Origin: Methylobacterium sp. WSM2598
Lineage (GTDB): Bacteria > Pseudomonadota > Alphaproteobacteria > Rhizobiales > Beijerinckiaceae
DNA: 64,000 bases
Reading direction: 5' to 3'
Assembly: GCF_000379105.1 (NCBI RefSeq)
Contig: NZ_KB900609.1
Span: forward strand, 1,227,347 to 1,291,346
The translations under genes were made by a program, and so were the position numbers. Below, in pieces: positions 9,906-19,971 of the stretch (its first letter is position 1; every line of letters starts with the position of its first letter). The notes below the pieces were generated by a model that saw only the letters and a list, made by a program, of their open reading frames with translations, searched no databases and had not been told where the DNA came from.

Positions 9906-10748
9906 CTAGGCCGCCTCGATCGCGTCCTTCACGTCCGCCGGCTTCGCCCAGTAGGGCGCGGAGGTGACCAGGATGTCGGCGCCCGCTGCCGCGTAGGCGG
10001 CGGCGTTCGCGGCGGTCACGCCCCCCGCCGCCGCGACCCGGGTCACGCCGCCCGCCGCCCGGGCGAGGGCCTTGACGGCGGCGGCCGTCTCGGGCGGCAG
10101 CTTCTCGCATTGCAGGATGTCGGGCCCCGCGGCCAGGAGCGCGCGCGCCTCCTCCAGGCCGGTGACCTCGACCACGATCGCCTTCTCGGGCGCGGCGCGG
10201 CGAAGGGCCGTCAGCGCGGCGACCGGGTCGGGCAGGAAGGCGCAGTGCTCGGGGAAGACCAGCAGGGTCTCGGACAGGCCGAGCCGGTGCGGCTCGGCCC
10301 CGCCCGCCCGGATCGCCGCGATCATCGGCCCCTTGGCGCCCGGCAGGGTCTTGCGCGTCGTCACCACGGCGATGGCGGGCGCCACCGCCCGGGCCGCGTC
10401 CACGATCGCGGCCGTGGCGGTGGCGATCCCGGACAGGGCCTCGATCAGGGTCTGGGCCACCTTCCAGCTCTCGTGGAGCGCCCCCGCCGGGCCGGTCGCG
10501 TCGAGGAGGACGCCGCCCGCCGGCACGCGGCTGCCGGAGGCCGCCCGCACCGCGCCCTCGCCGCCGGCCCGCCGCACGAGCGCCAGGGCGGCCTCCGTGC
10601 CGCAGACCGTCCCGGCCGCCCGCAGGCTGAAGCGCATCCGCGCCGGGCGCTCGCCGATGCCGAGGGCGCGCGTGGTCAGGTCGCCGTGGGGCACGTCCTC
10701 CGCGAGCCAGCGATCGATCAGGGCATCGGACCACCACAGGCTGCTCAT
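9906..10748 (-). CDS. modD: ModD, quinolinate phosphoribosyltransferase-like molybdenum-system protein
   Basis: A 280-residue NadC-fold protein. LAEDVPHGDLTTRALGI at the N-terminus, TRKTLPGAKGPMIAAIRAGG in the middle and a C-terminal TVAAAGGV-like turn (VTRVAAAGGVTAANAAAYAA) identify the ModD branch of the quinolinate phosphoribosyltransferase family, often encoded with molybdate transport or nif genes. The exact reaction of ModD is not established. The ATG at 10748 has GGAGAGAGG upstream and lies 19 bases after the YqeB-like gene, so the two form an operon behind the sigma-54 promoter at 11707-11721. A role in molybdenum use during nitrogen fixation is inferred. Confidence 0.85.
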   Translation of the reverse strand: MSSLWWSDALIDRWLAEDVPHGDLTTRALGIGERPARMRFSLRAAGTVCGTEAALALVRRAGGEGAVRAASGSRVPAGGVLLDATGPAGALHESWKVAQTLIEALSGIATATAAIVDAARAVAPAIAVVTTRKTLPGAKGPMIAAIRAGGAEPHRLGLSETLLVFPEHCAFLPDPVAALTALRRAAPEKAIVVEVTGLEEARALLAAGPDILQCEKLPPETAAAVKALARAAGGVTRVAAAGGVTAANAAAYAAAGADILVTSAPYWAKPADVKDAIEAA

Positions 10749-10767
10749 CGCCCTCTCTCCGGATTCG

Positions 10768-11655
10768 TCAGCTGTGCCAGATGCGCGGCCCGCCCCGGGC
10801 CCCCGCACGATCCTGTCCGGACGCGCAGAGGTCGTCGAGGGTGCGGATCGCGTCGAGGGTCGCGGCCGCGATGCGCCGGGGCCGGTCGGCGATACCGAGC
10901 CAGGACGCCTCGCCGTCCGGGCGCGGATCCACCTCGGCGACCTTGGTCCCGGCGCGCAGATCGGTCGCGTCCCGCACGAGGCCCCGGAGCCGGCCGGAGA
11001 GGGGAGCCGCGACGGCGATCCCCGCGCAGGTGCCGAGGCTCTCGCCGGCGCGCACCGCGTCGCCGATCTCGGCCCGCGTCCGCCAGAGGCCGTCCCGGGG
11101 CGCGCGGGCGAAGCGCTCCCGCCCGGCGCCGCCGAGCAGGGCCGAGCGCCCGTGCGCCGCCAGGGTCGAGCCGGCCGGCGGGACGATTCCCACCGCCTCC
11201 GGCGCCGTCTCGATCGCCGCGTCGACCGTGCGGCCGCTGGTGAAGCCCGGGCCGAGCCCGATGGTGAGCCGCGCGTAGGGCCGGATATCGGCCGCGAGGT
11301 GGCGCATGCGCATCCGCGCATCCACCAGCACGTCGATCAGCCCGAGGCAGACGAGGTCGCCGAGTTCCATGGTGGTGACGCAGACGAAGCGGCGGTCGAG
11401 GAAGGCCATCATGATCTGCACGAGCGTGTCGGCGGCCACCGCCTCCAGGCCCTCGATCTCGACCCGGCCGGTCTCCAGCGCCTCGTCGAAGGCCATGCGC
11501 CGGCGCAGCACCGGGTGGGCCGCGTCGCGCGAGAGCACGACCCCGTAGCCGGCGCCGTGCAGCGCGTGCGCCACCGCGGTGGCGACGTCGTTCGTGCCGA
11601 GCACGATCGCCACCGGCGCCCGGCCGGCCGGCGCGAAGCTGTTCACGGTCTGCAT
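10768..11655 (-). CDS. YqeB / EF2563-like molybdenum hydroxylase accessory protein
   Basis: A 295-residue protein beginning with a dinucleotide-binding-like [18 protein letters not shown] segment, followed by [31 protein letters not shown] and [22 protein letters not shown]. These match the EF2563 (YqeB) family, linked elsewhere to maturation of molybdenum hydroxylases. GGAGG lies 6 bases before the ATG at 11655. It is first in an operon with modD and is preceded by a minus-strand sigma-54 promoter and NifA-type sites. I infer a job in molybdenum handling tied to nitrogenase synthesis. Confidence 0.72.
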   Translation of the reverse strand: MQTVNSFAPAGRAPVAIVLGTNDVATAVAHALHGAGYGVVLSRDAAHPVLRRRMAFDEALETGRVEIEGLEAVAADTLVQIMMAFLDRRFVCVTTMELGDLVCLGLIDVLVDARMRMRHLAADIRPYARLTIGLGPGFTSGRTVDAAIETAPEAVGIVPPAGSTLAAHGRSALLGGAGRERFARAPRDGLWRTRAEIGDAVRAGESLGTCAGIAVAAPLSGRLRGLVRDATDLRAGTKVAEVDPRPDGEASWLGIADRPRRIAAATLDAIRTLDDLCASGQDRAGARGGPRIWHS

Positions 11656-11706
11656 CCGGCCTCCGGGGCTCGCGGCGGCGCCGCGCGCGGGCGCCCGGCC
11701 CCCACT

Positions 11707-11721
11707 GCGACGCCCGTGCCA
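11707..11721 (-). promoter_or_regulatory. Sigma-54 promoter of the yqeB-like/modD operon
   Basis: The minus strand reads TGGCAC-GGGCG-TCGC, one base off the TGGCAC-N5-TTGC core. It lies about 52 bases upstream of the YqeB-like ATG and 80-135 bases from the two NifA-type sites, which could serve both directions. Confidence 0.7.
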
Positions 11722-11799
11722 GCGCCGCCCGGACCCGCCGCGGGCCCGAATCCCCCTGCGGGCGCGGGGATTTCGGGCCCCCGGCGCCCGGCGCGCCCC

Positions 11800-11815
11800 T
11801 GTCGGGAATCCGACA
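11800..11815. promoter_or_regulatory. NifA upstream activator site 1 of the divergent region
   Basis: TGT-CGGGAATCCG-ACA fits TGT-N10-ACA. It is separated centre to centre by 41 bases, about four helical turns, from the second site, which has almost the same inner sequence. Confidence 0.82.
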
Positions 11816-11840
11816 CGAACCGGACCCCGCGCCCCGCGCG

Positions 11841-11856
11841 TGTCCGGAATCCGACA
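11841..11856. promoter_or_regulatory. NifA upstream activator site 2 of the divergent region
   Basis: TGT-CCGGAATCCG-ACA fits TGT-N10-ACA. It is about 55 bases upstream of the plus-strand sigma-54 promoter at 11903 and about 128 from the minus-strand one at 11721. Confidence 0.82.
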
Positions 11857-11902
11857 CGGCCGGCGCAGAATGGAATCCGTTGAATTCCAAGGAGATCGCC
11901 CC

Positions 11903-11918
11903 TGGCACGGGGCTTGAA
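11903..11918 (+). promoter_or_regulatory. Sigma-54 promoter of the peroxiredoxin-ahpD operon
   Basis: TGGCAC-GGGGC-TTGAA keeps the full -24 element and three of four bases of the -12 TTGC. It lies 61 bases upstream of the peroxiredoxin ATG and downstream of two NifA-type sites. Confidence 0.72.
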
Positions 11919-11978
11919 GCAGGCCCTCGGCCCCGGCCGGACCGGTTTCCCCCTCACAGCGCTCCCGGAGATGCGAAC

Positions 11979-12546
11979 ATGCTCGGCATCGGTGACACGC
12001 TTCCCGCCTTCGAGGTCGTCGGGGTCAAGCCCGGCTTCAATCATCACCAGGAGAACGGGGTCTCGGCCTTCGAGGCCCTCACGCGGGACAGCTTCCCGGG
12101 CAAGTGGCCCGGGCAAGTGGAAGGTGATCTTCTTCTACCCGAAGGATTTCACCTTCGTGTGCCCGACCGAGATCGCCGAATTCGCCAAGCTGGCGCCGGA
12201 CTTCGAGGACCGCGACGCGGTGGTGCTGGGCGGATCGAGCGACAACGAGCACGTCAAGCTGGCCTGGCGGCGCGACCACAAGGATCTCGACCGGCTGCCG
12301 ATTTGGTCCTTCGCGGATCCGAAGGGCAGCCTGATCGACGGGCTCGGCGTGCGCTCGCCCGAGGGCGTGGCCTATCGCGTCACCGTCGTGGTCGACCCCG
12401 CCAACGTGATCCAGCACGTCTACGCGACCAACCTCAATGTCGGGCGCGCGCCCAAGGACACGTTGCGCGTGCTCGACGCGCTGCAGACCGACGAGCTCTG
12501 CCCCTGCAACCGCGAGGTCGGCGGCGGCGTCCTCAAGGCCGCCTGA
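11979..12546 (+). pseudogene. 2-Cys peroxiredoxin, frameshifted by a 13-bp tandem duplication
   Basis: Translation from the ATG at 11979 (CGGAG 8 bases upstream) gives [20 protein letters not shown] and continues to FPGKW. The unit CCCGGGCAAGTGG is then present twice in tandem (12095-12107, 12108-12120). Deleting one copy restores an unbroken 184-residue peroxiredoxin with the peroxidatic cysteine in FTFVCPTEI and the resolving cysteine in [12 protein letters not shown]. As it stands the frame shifts and, by chance, runs on into ahpD as one 369-codon frame. The position behind NifA-type sites suggests it once protected nitrogen-fixing cells from peroxides. A sequencing or assembly error is the main alternative. 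Confidence 0.85.
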
Positions 12547-12557
12547 GGGAGGCGGCG

Positions 12558-13088
12558 ATGACCCTCGACGCCCTGCTCCAGAGCCTCCCGCCCTACGCCA
12601 AGGACGTGCGGCTCAACTTCTCCAGCCTCGGCCGCGAGGAGACGCTGACGGCCCAGCAGCGCGACGGGCTCCTCGTCGCCTGCGGGCTCGCGAGCCGCAA
12701 CCCGGACCTGGCCCGCGCCCTGGAGGCGGAGGCGGCGCCGCGCCTCTCCCCGGCGGCGCTCGCGGCCGCCAAGGCCGCCGCCACCGTGATGGCGATGAAC
12801 AACGTCTACTACCGCTTCACCCACCTCGCCTCGAACCCGGCCTACGCGACGCGGCCGGCGAAGCTGCGCATGAGCAGCATCGGCAATCCGGGCGTCGCGC
12901 GGGCGGATTTCGAGCTGTGGTCGCTGGCGGTCTCGGCGATCAACGGCTGCGGGCGCTGCATCGACGCGCACGAGCAGGTGCTGCGCGAGGCGGGGGTCGG
13001 CGAGGAGGCGATCCAGGCCGCCGTGCGCGTCGCCGCGGTCGTCGCCTCGCTGGCGGTCGCCCTGGAGAGCGTCCGCGCCGCCGCCTGA
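12558..13088 (+). CDS. AhpD-like alkylhydroperoxidase / carboxymuconolactone decarboxylase family
   Basis: A 176-residue all-helical protein. The active-site motif [18 protein letters not shown] matches the AhpD E/C-X2-C-X3-H pattern used to recycle a peroxiredoxin or act as a thiol peroxidase. GGAGG lies 6 bases before the ATG at 12558, 11 bases after the peroxiredoxin stop, so the two form an AhpC-AhpD-type pair. The gene is intact although its partner is broken. It probably shares the sigma-54 promoter at 11903. Confidence 0.9.
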   Translation: MTLDALLQSLPPYAKDVRLNFSSLGREETLTAQQRDGLLVACGLASRNPDLARALEAEAAPRLSPAALAAAKAAATVMAMNNVYYRFTHLASNPAYATRPAKLRMSSIGNPGVARADFELWSLAVSAINGCGRCIDAHEQVLREAGVGEEAIQAAVRVAAVVASLAVALESVRAAA

Positions 13089-13174
13089 GCCGCGTGCGCC
13101 GACATGGCCGCCGACATGGCCGCCGGCATGGCCGCCGGCGCCGTGCCGGCGCGGCGCGGGCGGCTCCGCTCGGT

Positions 13175-13188
13175 TTGCGCCAGATCAA
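13175..13188. promoter_or_regulatory. Candidate FixK/FNR-type box upstream of nifA
   Basis: TTGC-GCCAGA-TCAA fits the alphaproteobacterial FixK pattern TTG(A/C)-N6-(T/G)CAA. It is 203 bases before the nifA ATG in a 302-base gap that also holds three near-copies of GACATGGCCGCC (13101-13136). No sigma-54 promoter or NifA site is visible in this gap, so nifA may be under oxygen-responsive control from here. A single 8-base match could be chance. Confidence 0.45.
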
Positions 13189-13390
13189 GGACGGGGCGCC
13201 GGCGCAATGCTCCCATCACGGCCCGGAGCCGCTCGCGTCAGGGGAGACGAGCCCTCCGCCCTCGCCGGGGGCATCGCCCCCGCGCCAAGCCGGGCCGGAC
13301 GGCCGCGGATCAATCCACAATCCGACCACCACCGGCGCCGCCTCGGCGGGGCGCTGCCGGCGGGCGGGTCTGTCCCAGGAGCGCACCACG

Positions 13391-15271
13391 ATGGAGCGGT
13401 ACGACTCGGATTTCCTCCCCACCCGGATCGACGCGGCCTACGCGATGGTGGAGCGCGTCGTCCCGGCGCGGCTCGCGCAAAGCCAGCCGCAACCGCCGCG
13501 GCCCGCGCCGCAGGCGCCGAGAGCGCGGGCCGCCCCGCCGAGCCCGCCCCCATCCCCCGCGCCGAGCCCCGCCGCGAGCCCGTCCCCGGCGCCCCGCCCG
13601 GCCGCGCGGGGCACCTCGCCCGAGGTGGCGCTGATCGGCATCTACGAGATCTCCAAGGTGCTGACCGCGGCGCGGCGCCTCGAAGTCACCCTCGCCAACG
13701 TGGTCAACATCCTGTCCTCGATGCTGAGCATGCATCACGGCATGATCGTCATCCTCGACCGGGAGGGCGGGCCGGACATCGTCTCCAGCACCGGCTGGAC
13801 GCCGCAGGTCGCCCACCACATCCGGGCGCGGGTGCCCCAGAAGGCGATCGACCAGATCGTCGCCACCGCGACCCCGCTGGTGGTGCAGGACGTCGCCGCC
13901 GACCCGCTCTTCGCGGGCCATCTCGACCTGTTCGAGGATGCCGGCAAGGCCACGGTCTCGTTCATCGGCGTGCCGATCAAGGCGGATTCGCGCGTCCTCG
14001 GCACGCTCTCGATCGACCGGATCTGGGACGGCAGCGCGCGCTTCCGCTTCGACGAGGACACGCGCTTCCTCACCATGGTGGCCAACCTCGTCGGCCAAGC
14101 GGTCCGGCTGCACAACACGGTGGCGCAGGACCGCGACCAGCTCATCGCCAAGACCCACCGGCTGGAGAAGGCGCTCGCCGAATCGAGCGCGACCTCCTCG
14201 TCGGTCGGCATCATCGGCGAGAGCCAGAAGGTGAAGCGCCTCGTCGCGATGACGGAGGTCGCGGCGCGCTCCAACACCACGGTCCTGCTGCGCGGCGAGA
14301 GCGGCACCGGCAAGGAACTCTTCGCGCGCGCCATCCACGACCTCTCGCCCCGCAAGGGCAAGCCCTTCGTGCGGGTGAACTGCGCGGCGCTCGCCGAGAG
14401 CGTGCTCGAATCCGAGCTGTTCGGCCACGAGAAGGGGGCCTTCACGGGCGCGGTCGGGACGCGCCAGGGCCGGTTCGAACTCGCCCATGGCGGGACGCTC
14501 TTCCTCGACGAGATCGGCGAGGTGAGCGCCACCTTCCAGGCCAAGCTGCTGCGCGTCCTGCAGGAGGGGGAGTTCGAGCGCGTGGGCGGCAACCGCACCC
14601 TGCGCGTCGACGTGCGGCTGGTCTTCGCGACCAACCGCAACCTGGAGGAGGCGGTCGCCAAGGGCGATTTCCGCGCCGACCTCTACTACCGCATCAACGT
14701 GGTGTCGCTGCTGCTGCCGCCCCTGCGCGAGCGCCAGGGCGACATCCCGGACCTCGCGAGGGCCTTCCTCTCCCGCTACAATGCCGAGAACAAGTCGAAG
14801 CTCGCCTTCGCGCAGACCGCGCTCGACGTGCTGCAGAAGTGCTACTTTCCCGGCAACGTGCGCGAACTTGAGAATTGCGTCCGGCGCACGGCCACGTTGG
14901 CGGCCGGCGAGGTGATCACCGCGCGGGACTTCGCCTGCGTGAGCGGGCAATGCCTCTCGGCGGTGCTCTGGAAGGGCAGCACGCAGAAGCCCGCGGGCGC
15001 GGCCCTGGTCGCCGCTCCGGCGGCCGCGATCCCGGTGCCGATGAGCCCGGACGCGTCGCCCCCGGCGGCCGAGGGCGAGCCGCCCGCCGCCTGCCCGGGC
15101 GCCGAGACCTGCCCGGTCGTGCGGCCGCGCCCGACCGAGCGGGAGCAGCTGCTGCAGGCGATGGAGCGCGCCGGCTGGGTGCAGGCCAAGGCCGCCCGCC
15201 TCCTCAAGATCACGCCCCGCCAGATCGGCTACGCCCTGCGCAAGCACGGCATCGACATCAAGCGGATCTGA
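13391..15271 (+). CDS. nifA: NifA, oxygen-sensitive transcriptional activator of nif genes
   Basis: A 626-residue sigma-54 activator. After a Pro/Ala-rich linker (about residues 30-75) comes a GAF domain (about 80-250), then the AAA+ domain with Walker A GESGTGKE and the sigma-54 contact motif [14 protein letters not shown] cysteine series from [15 protein letters not shown] through FACVSGQC has the exact spacing C-X11-C-X19-C-X4-C, the mark of NifA proteins inactivated directly by oxygen. The C-terminus carries a helix-turn-helix ([20 protein letters not shown]). AGGAG lies 9 bases before the ATG. The stop codon falls in the first arm of a dispersed palindromic repeat. Confidence 0.97.
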   Translation: MERYDSDFLPTRIDAAYAMVERVVPARLAQSQPQPPRPAPQAPRARAAPPSPPPSPAPSPAASPSPAPRPAARGTSPEVALIGIYEISKVLTAARRLEVTLANVVNILSSMLSMHHGMIVILDREGGPDIVSSTGWTPQVAHHIRARVPQKAIDQIVATATPLVVQDVAADPLFAGHLDLFEDAGKATVSFIGVPIKADSRVLGTLSIDRIWDGSARFRFDEDTRFLTMVANLVGQAVRLHNTVAQDRDQLIAKTHRLEKALAESSATSSSVGIIGESQKVKRLVAMTEVAARSNTTVLLRGESGTGKELFARAIHDLSPRKGKPFVRVNCAALAESVLESELFGHEKGAFTGAVGTRQGRFELAHGGTLFLDEIGEVSATFQAKLLRVLQEGEFERVGGNRTLRVDVRLVFATNRNLEEAVAKGDFRADLYYRINVVSLLLPPLRERQGDIPDLARAFLSRYNAENKSKLAFAQTALDVLQKCYFPGNVRELENCVRRTATLAAGEVITARDFACVSGQCLSAVLWKGSTQKPAGAALVAAPAAAIPVPMSPDASPPAAEGEPPAACPGAETCPVVRPRPTEREQLLQAMERAGWVQAKAARLLKITPRQIGYALRKHGIDIKRI

Positions 15272-15507
15272 TCCGGGATCCGCTTGATCGAAGCGGATCC
15301 CGGATCACGAGCCTGCGCGGCGCCTGAGCGCGGCGCCTGAGCGAAGCCGACATCCGCATGGCCGAAATGGGAGATGGCGAAGCCATCAACCGGATGGCGG
15401 ATGATACGGGATCCGCTTGATCGAAGCGGGTCCCGGATCACAAGCCCGCGCGGCGCCTGAGCGAAGCCGACATCCGCATTGCGAAGCAATCAACCGGATG
15501 GCGCATG
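15269..15507. repeat. Dispersed palindromic intergenic repeat (copy 3, composite)
   Basis: Starts with a perfect inverted repeat, arms 15269-15285 and 15291-15307 around GATCG, whose first bases include the nifA TGA stop. It continues with the GCGCGGCGCCTGAGCGAAGC block, a second palindrome of the same type at about 15400-15439 with one arm base changed, and a second copy of the block. It fills nearly all of the gap between the converging nifA and gcvP genes and could act as a bidirectional transcript end. Confidence 0.88.
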
Positions 15508-15541
15508 AGGCCGGGGGCCCCCGCGGGCCCCCCGGATGCGC

Positions 15542-18382
15542 CTACTCGGCCGCCTCCGCGTAGGACTCCACCGGCGGGCAGCTGCACACGAGGTGGCGGT
15601 CGCCGTAGGCGTTGTCGACGCGGTTGACCGGCGGCCAGTACTTGTCCATGCCGAGGGAGCCGGCCGGGAAGCAGGCCGCCTCCCGGGAATAGGGCCGCTC
15701 CCAGGCGCCGATCAGGTCCTGCACGGTGTGGGGGGCCTGCTTCAGCGGGTTGTTCGCCCGGTCGGCCCGGCCCTCCTCGATCGCCCGGATCTCCTCCCGG
15801 ATCGACAGCATCGCGTCGCAGAAGCGGTCGATCTCGGCCTTGGTCTCGGATTCGGTCGGCTCGATCATCAGCGTGCCGGCCACCGGCCAGCTCATCGTCG
15901 GCGGGTGGAAGCCGCAATCGATCAGGCGCTTGGCGACGTCCTCGACGGTGATCCCGGCGCTCTTCTGGAAGGGGCGGATGTCCACGATGCACTCGTGGGC
16001 CACGCGGCCGTTCGCGCCCGCGTACACGATGGCGTAGGCGCCTTCGAGCCGCTTGGCGATGTAGTTGGCGTTGAGGATCGCCACCCGCGTCGCCTGGGTG
16101 AGCCCGCGCCCGCCCATCATCAGGCAGTAGCTCCAGGAGATCGGCAGGATCGAGGCCGAGCCGAAGGGCGCCGCCGAGACCGCGCCCGCCTCGCCGCTGC
16201 GCGGATCGGACGGGAGGTAGGGGATCAGGTGCGCCTTGACGCCGATCGGGCCCATGCCGGGGCCGCCGCCGCCGTGCGGGATGCAGAACGTCTTGTGCAG
16301 GTTGAGGTGGCTCACATCCGCCCCGATGTCCCCCGGCCGGGCGAGCCCCACCAGGGCGTTGAGGTTGGCGCCGTCGAGGTAGACCTGGCCGCCATGGGCG
16401 TGGACGATGTCGCAGATCTCCCGCACCCGGGCCTCGAACACCCCGTGGGTCGACGGATAGGTGATCATGCAGGCGGCGAGCCGGTCGGCATGCTCGGCCG
16501 CCTTGCGGCGGAAATCGTCCACGTCGATGTTGCCCTGCGGGTCGGCCGCGACCACGACCACGCTCATCCCGCACATCTGCGCCGAGGCCGGGTTGGTGCC
16601 GTGGGCCGAGGAGGGGATCAGGCAGACCGTGCGGTGGCCCTCGCCGCGGGCGAGGTGGTAGCCGCGGATGGCGAGGAGCCCCGCATACTCGCCCTGCGCG
16701 CCCGAATTCGGCTGCATCGAGATCGCGTCGTAGCCGGTGACGGCGCAGAGCTTGGCCGAGAGATCCTCGATCAGCTCGGCATAGCCCCGGGCCTGGTCGG
16801 CGGGCGCGAAGGGGTGGATCTCGGCGAATTCCGGCCAGGAGATCGGCAGCATCTCGGCCGTGGCGTTGAGCTTCATCGTGCAGGAGCCGAGTGGGATCAT
16901 GGTGCGGTCGAGCGCCAGATCGCGGTCGGCGAGGCGGCGCATGTAGCGCGTCATCTCGCTCTCGGCCCGGTTCATGTGGAAGATCGGGTGGGTGAGGTAG
17001 GGCGAGGTCCGCAGGAGCCCGGCGGGCAGGCGCGGGGCGGGCCAGGCCTCGTCGTAGACGAGGTCCGTGCCGCCGAAGGCGCGCCACACCGCCTGGATAA
17101 TGTCCGGACGCGTGCGCTCGTCGACCGTGATGCCGATGCGGTCCTCGCCGATCCGGCGCAGGTTGACCCCGTTCTCGACGGCGCTGCGCAGGATCATGCC
17201 CTGGAAGGGGCCGACCGCCACCGTCACGGTGTCGAAGAACGTCTCCGGCTCGACCGTGAAGCCGAGGCGCGCGAGCCCGTCCGCGAGGCGCACCGCGTCG
17301 CGGTGGACGCGCTGGGCGATCGCCTTCAGCCCCTCGGGCCCGTGATAGACCGCGTACATCGAGGCGACGACGGCGAGCAGCACCTGGCTGGTGCAGATGT
17401 TCGAGGTCGCCTTCTCGCGGCGGATGTGCTGCTCGCGGGTCTGGAGGGCGAGGCGGTAGGCGCGCCGCCCGCGCGCATCGACCGAGACGCCGACGATGCG
17501 GCCCGGCAGCGCCCGCTTGTAGGCGTCGCGGGTCGCCATGTAGGCGGCGTGCGGGCCCCCGTAGCCCATCGGCACGCCGTAGCGCTGCATCGAGCCGACG
17601 GCGATGTCGGCGCCCATCTCGCCCGGCGCCCGCAGGAGCGTCAGCGCCAGGGGGTCGGCCGCCACCACCGCGATGGCCCCGGCCGCGTGCAGGGCGGCGA
17701 TCGGGCCGGCGAAGTCGTGGACGGCGCCGTTCACGCCCGGATACTGGAACAGCGCGCCGAACACCGCGCGCGGATCGAGGTCGCGGAAGGGGTCGCCCAC
17801 GACGATGCGCCAGCCGAGGGGCGCCGCCCGGGTGCGCAGCACCGCGATGGTCTGGGGCAGGCAATCCCGGTCGACGAAGAAGGCGTCGGCCTTGGCGGTG
17901 GCGACCCGCTGGGCCATGCCCATCGCCTCCGCGGCCGCGGTCGCCTCGTCGAGGAGCGAGGCGTTGGCGATGTCGAGGGCGGTGAGGTCGCAGACCATGG
18001 TCTGGAAGTTCAGCAGCGCCTCCAGGCGGCCCTGGCTGATCTCCGGCTGGTAGGGCGAGTAGGCCGTGTACCAGGCCGGGTTCTCGAAGATGTTGCGCTG
18101 GATCGCGGGCGGCATCGTGGTGCCGTGGTAGCCCTGGCCGATCAGCGAGACGAGCAGCCGGTTCTTGTCGGCGACCGCGCGCATCCGCTCCATGGCGCGG
18201 CGCTCGGTGAGCGGCCGGCCGAACTCGATCGGCTCGCTCTGGCGGATGTCGTCCGGCAGCGTCTCGTCGATCAGCGCCTCCAGGCTCGGCGCGCCGACGC
18301 GGGCCAGCATCTCGGCCATCTCGCCGAGCGTCGGGCCGATGTGGCGGCGGTTGGCGAAGTCGTAGGGGTCGTAGGCGGCCAT
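15542..18382 (-). CDS. gcvP: Glycine dehydrogenase (decarboxylating), P protein
   Basis: A 946-residue single-chain P protein, the usual length of the fused form. It removes CO2 from glycine and passes the aminomethyl group to lipoyl-GcvH. The PLP lysine lies in [18 protein letters not shown], and the N-terminal [12 protein letters not shown] and [23 protein letters not shown] blocks are conserved. It is last in gcvT-gcvH-gcvP, starting 19 bases after gcvH. In a serine-cycle methylotroph this system links glycine, serine and C1 folates, which fits the serine-glyoxylate aminotransferase gene at 61071. Confidence 0.97.
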   Translation of the reverse strand: MAAYDPYDFANRRHIGPTLGEMAEMLARVGAPSLEALIDETLPDDIRQSEPIEFGRPLTERRAMERMRAVADKNRLLVSLIGQGYHGTTMPPAIQRNIFENPAWYTAYSPYQPEISQGRLEALLNFQTMVCDLTALDIANASLLDEATAAAEAMGMAQRVATAKADAFFVDRDCLPQTIAVLRTRAAPLGWRIVVGDPFRDLDPRAVFGALFQYPGVNGAVHDFAGPIAALHAAGAIAVVAADPLALTLLRAPGEMGADIAVGSMQRYGVPMGYGGPHAAYMATRDAYKRALPGRIVGVSVDARGRRAYRLALQTREQHIRREKATSNICTSQVLLAVVASMYAVYHGPEGLKAIAQRVHRDAVRLADGLARLGFTVEPETFFDTVTVAVGPFQGMILRSAVENGVNLRRIGEDRIGITVDERTRPDIIQAVWRAFGGTDLVYDEAWPAPRLPAGLLRTSPYLTHPIFHMNRAESEMTRYMRRLADRDLALDRTMIPLGSCTMKLNATAEMLPISWPEFAEIHPFAPADQARGYAELIEDLSAKLCAVTGYDAISMQPNSGAQGEYAGLLAIRGYHLARGEGHRTVCLIPSSAHGTNPASAQMCGMSVVVVAADPQGNIDVDDFRRKAAEHADRLAACMITYPSTHGVFEARVREICDIVHAHGGQVYLDGANLNALVGLARPGDIGADVSHLNLHKTFCIPHGGGGPGMGPIGVKAHLIPYLPSDPRSGEAGAVSAAPFGSASILPISWSYCLMMGGRGLTQATRVAILNANYIAKRLEGAYAIVYAGANGRVAHECIVDIRPFQKSAGITVEDVAKRLIDCGFHPPTMSWPVAGTLMIEPTESETKAEIDRFCDAMLSIREEIRAIEEGRADRANNPLKQAPHTVQDLIGAWERPYSREAACFPAGSLGMDKYWPPVNRVDNAYGDRHLVCSCPPVESYAEAAE

Positions 18383-18401
18383 GGTCGCGGCTCCTCGATT
18401 C

Positions 18402-18764
18402 CTATTTCGGGAGCGCGGCGTAGGCCGCCTCGTCCATCAGGGCGTCCAGGCTGGACGGGTCGGCGAGCCGCATCCGGTAGAGCCAGCCCGCGCCCTCCGG
18501 ATCCTGGTTCACGGTCTCCGGGGCGGCGACGACCGCGTCGTTCGCCTCCGTCACCTCGCCGTCGAGGGGCGCGTAGACGTCGGAGGCGGCCTTGACCGAC
18601 TCGACCACGGCCGCCGCCGCGCCCTTGCTCAGGGTGGTCCCGACCTTCGGCAGGTCGACGAAGACGAGGTCGCCGAGCTGCTCGGCCGCGTGCCGGGTGA
18701 TCCCGACCGTGGCGACGTCGCCTTCGAGCCTCAGCCACTCGTGGTCTTCGGTGAAACGCAGCAT
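18402..18764 (-). CDS. gcvH: Glycine cleavage system H protein
   Basis: A 120-residue lipoyl carrier. [20 protein letters not shown] opens the domain, and the lipoylated lysine is in [19 protein letters not shown]. It shuttles the aminomethyl group between GcvP and GcvT. The ATG at 18764 has a CCGGAG site upstream and starts 14 bases after the gcvT stop. Confidence 0.97.
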
Positions 18765-18778
18765 CGGTGTCGCTCCGG

Positions 18779-19921
18779 TCAGTCCCGCTTGAAGGTCGCG
18801 GCGAGGAAGGGAAGGGGGGTCACGGCGAGGGGCAGGGCCTGGCCGCGGACCTCCGCCACGATCCGGGTGCCGTCCGCCGCGTGCGAGGCGGCGACGTAGC
18901 CCATGGCCACCGGCCCGCCGAGGCTCGGGCCGAAACTGCCCGAGGTGACGCGGCCGAGCGGCGCGCCGCCCGCCTCCGCCAGGAGGGGCGCGCCGGCGCG
19001 GACCGGGGCGCGGCCCTCGGGCCGCAGCCCGACGCGCCGCCGGGCCGGGCCGGCCTCGAACTCGTGCAGGATGCGCGCCGCGCCGGGAAAGCCGCCCTCC
19101 CGGGCGCCGCCGCGGCGGCGGACCTTGGGGATCGCGAAGGTCAGGCCCGCCTCGACCGGGCTGGTGTCCGGGCCGATATCGGCCCCGTGCAGGCACAGGC
19201 CCGCCTCGAGCCGCAGGGTGTCGCGGGCGCCGAGCCCGACCGGCTGCACGCCGGGCTGCGCCAGAAGCGCCTCCGCCAGGGGCGCGGCGACCGCGGCCGG
19301 CACCGAGATCTCGAACCCGTCCTCGCCGGTATAGCCGGAGCGGGCGACGAAGCCGGGCGCGCCCAGCAGGGTGACCGCCCGAACGTCGAGGAAGCGCATC
19401 GCCGCGACCTCGGGCGCGAGCGCCGCCAGGGCCGCCTCCGCGGCCGGCCCCTGCAGGGCGAGGAGCGCGTCGGGCCGCTCCTCGACGGTGATCGCGGCCG
19501 GGAGATGCGCCCGCAGGTGGGCGGCGTCGGCCTTCTTGTTCGCCGCGTTGACGACGACGACGACGTGATCCTCGAAGCGCGCCACCATGAGGTCGTCGAG
19601 GATGCCGCCCGCGGCGTCGGTGAGGAGCCCGTAGCGCTGGCGCCCGACCTTGAGCCCGACGAGGTCGGCCGGGATCAGGCCCTCGAGGGCGCGGGCGATC
19701 GCGGCCGGATCCTCGCCCCGCAGCAGGATCTGCCCCATGTGGGAGACGTCGAACAGGCCGGCGGCCGCGCGGGTGTGCAGGTGCTCCTTGAGCTGGCCCG
19801 GCGGATAATGCAGCGGCATGGAATAGCCCGCGAACGGGACCATGCGCGCGCCGAGGCGCTGGTGCAGGTCGTGCAGGGGCGTGGTTTCGAGGGCAACCGA
19901 CTCGGCGGGCTGCGCTGACAT
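18779..19921 (-). CDS. gcvT: Aminomethyltransferase, glycine cleavage T protein
   Basis: A 380-residue T protein that transfers the C1 unit from lipoyl-GcvH to tetrahydrofolate. Diagnostic segments are [33 protein letters not shown] and [15 protein letters not shown]. The ATG at 19921 has GGAGG 9 bases upstream. Longer in-frame readings run into the riboswitch and are rejected. First gene of the operon, controlled by the tandem glycine riboswitch that ends about 50 bases upstream. Confidence 0.97.
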
Positions 19922-19971
19922 CTCAGGATCCTCCGCGACATACGGGACCGACGGCGCTGACGCGTCGCGGC

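Noticed and set aside
15269..15307. Standard intrinsic terminator for nifA
   Set aside because: A good hairpin but no T-run, and the same sequence recurs at non-terminal places as a dispersed repeat.
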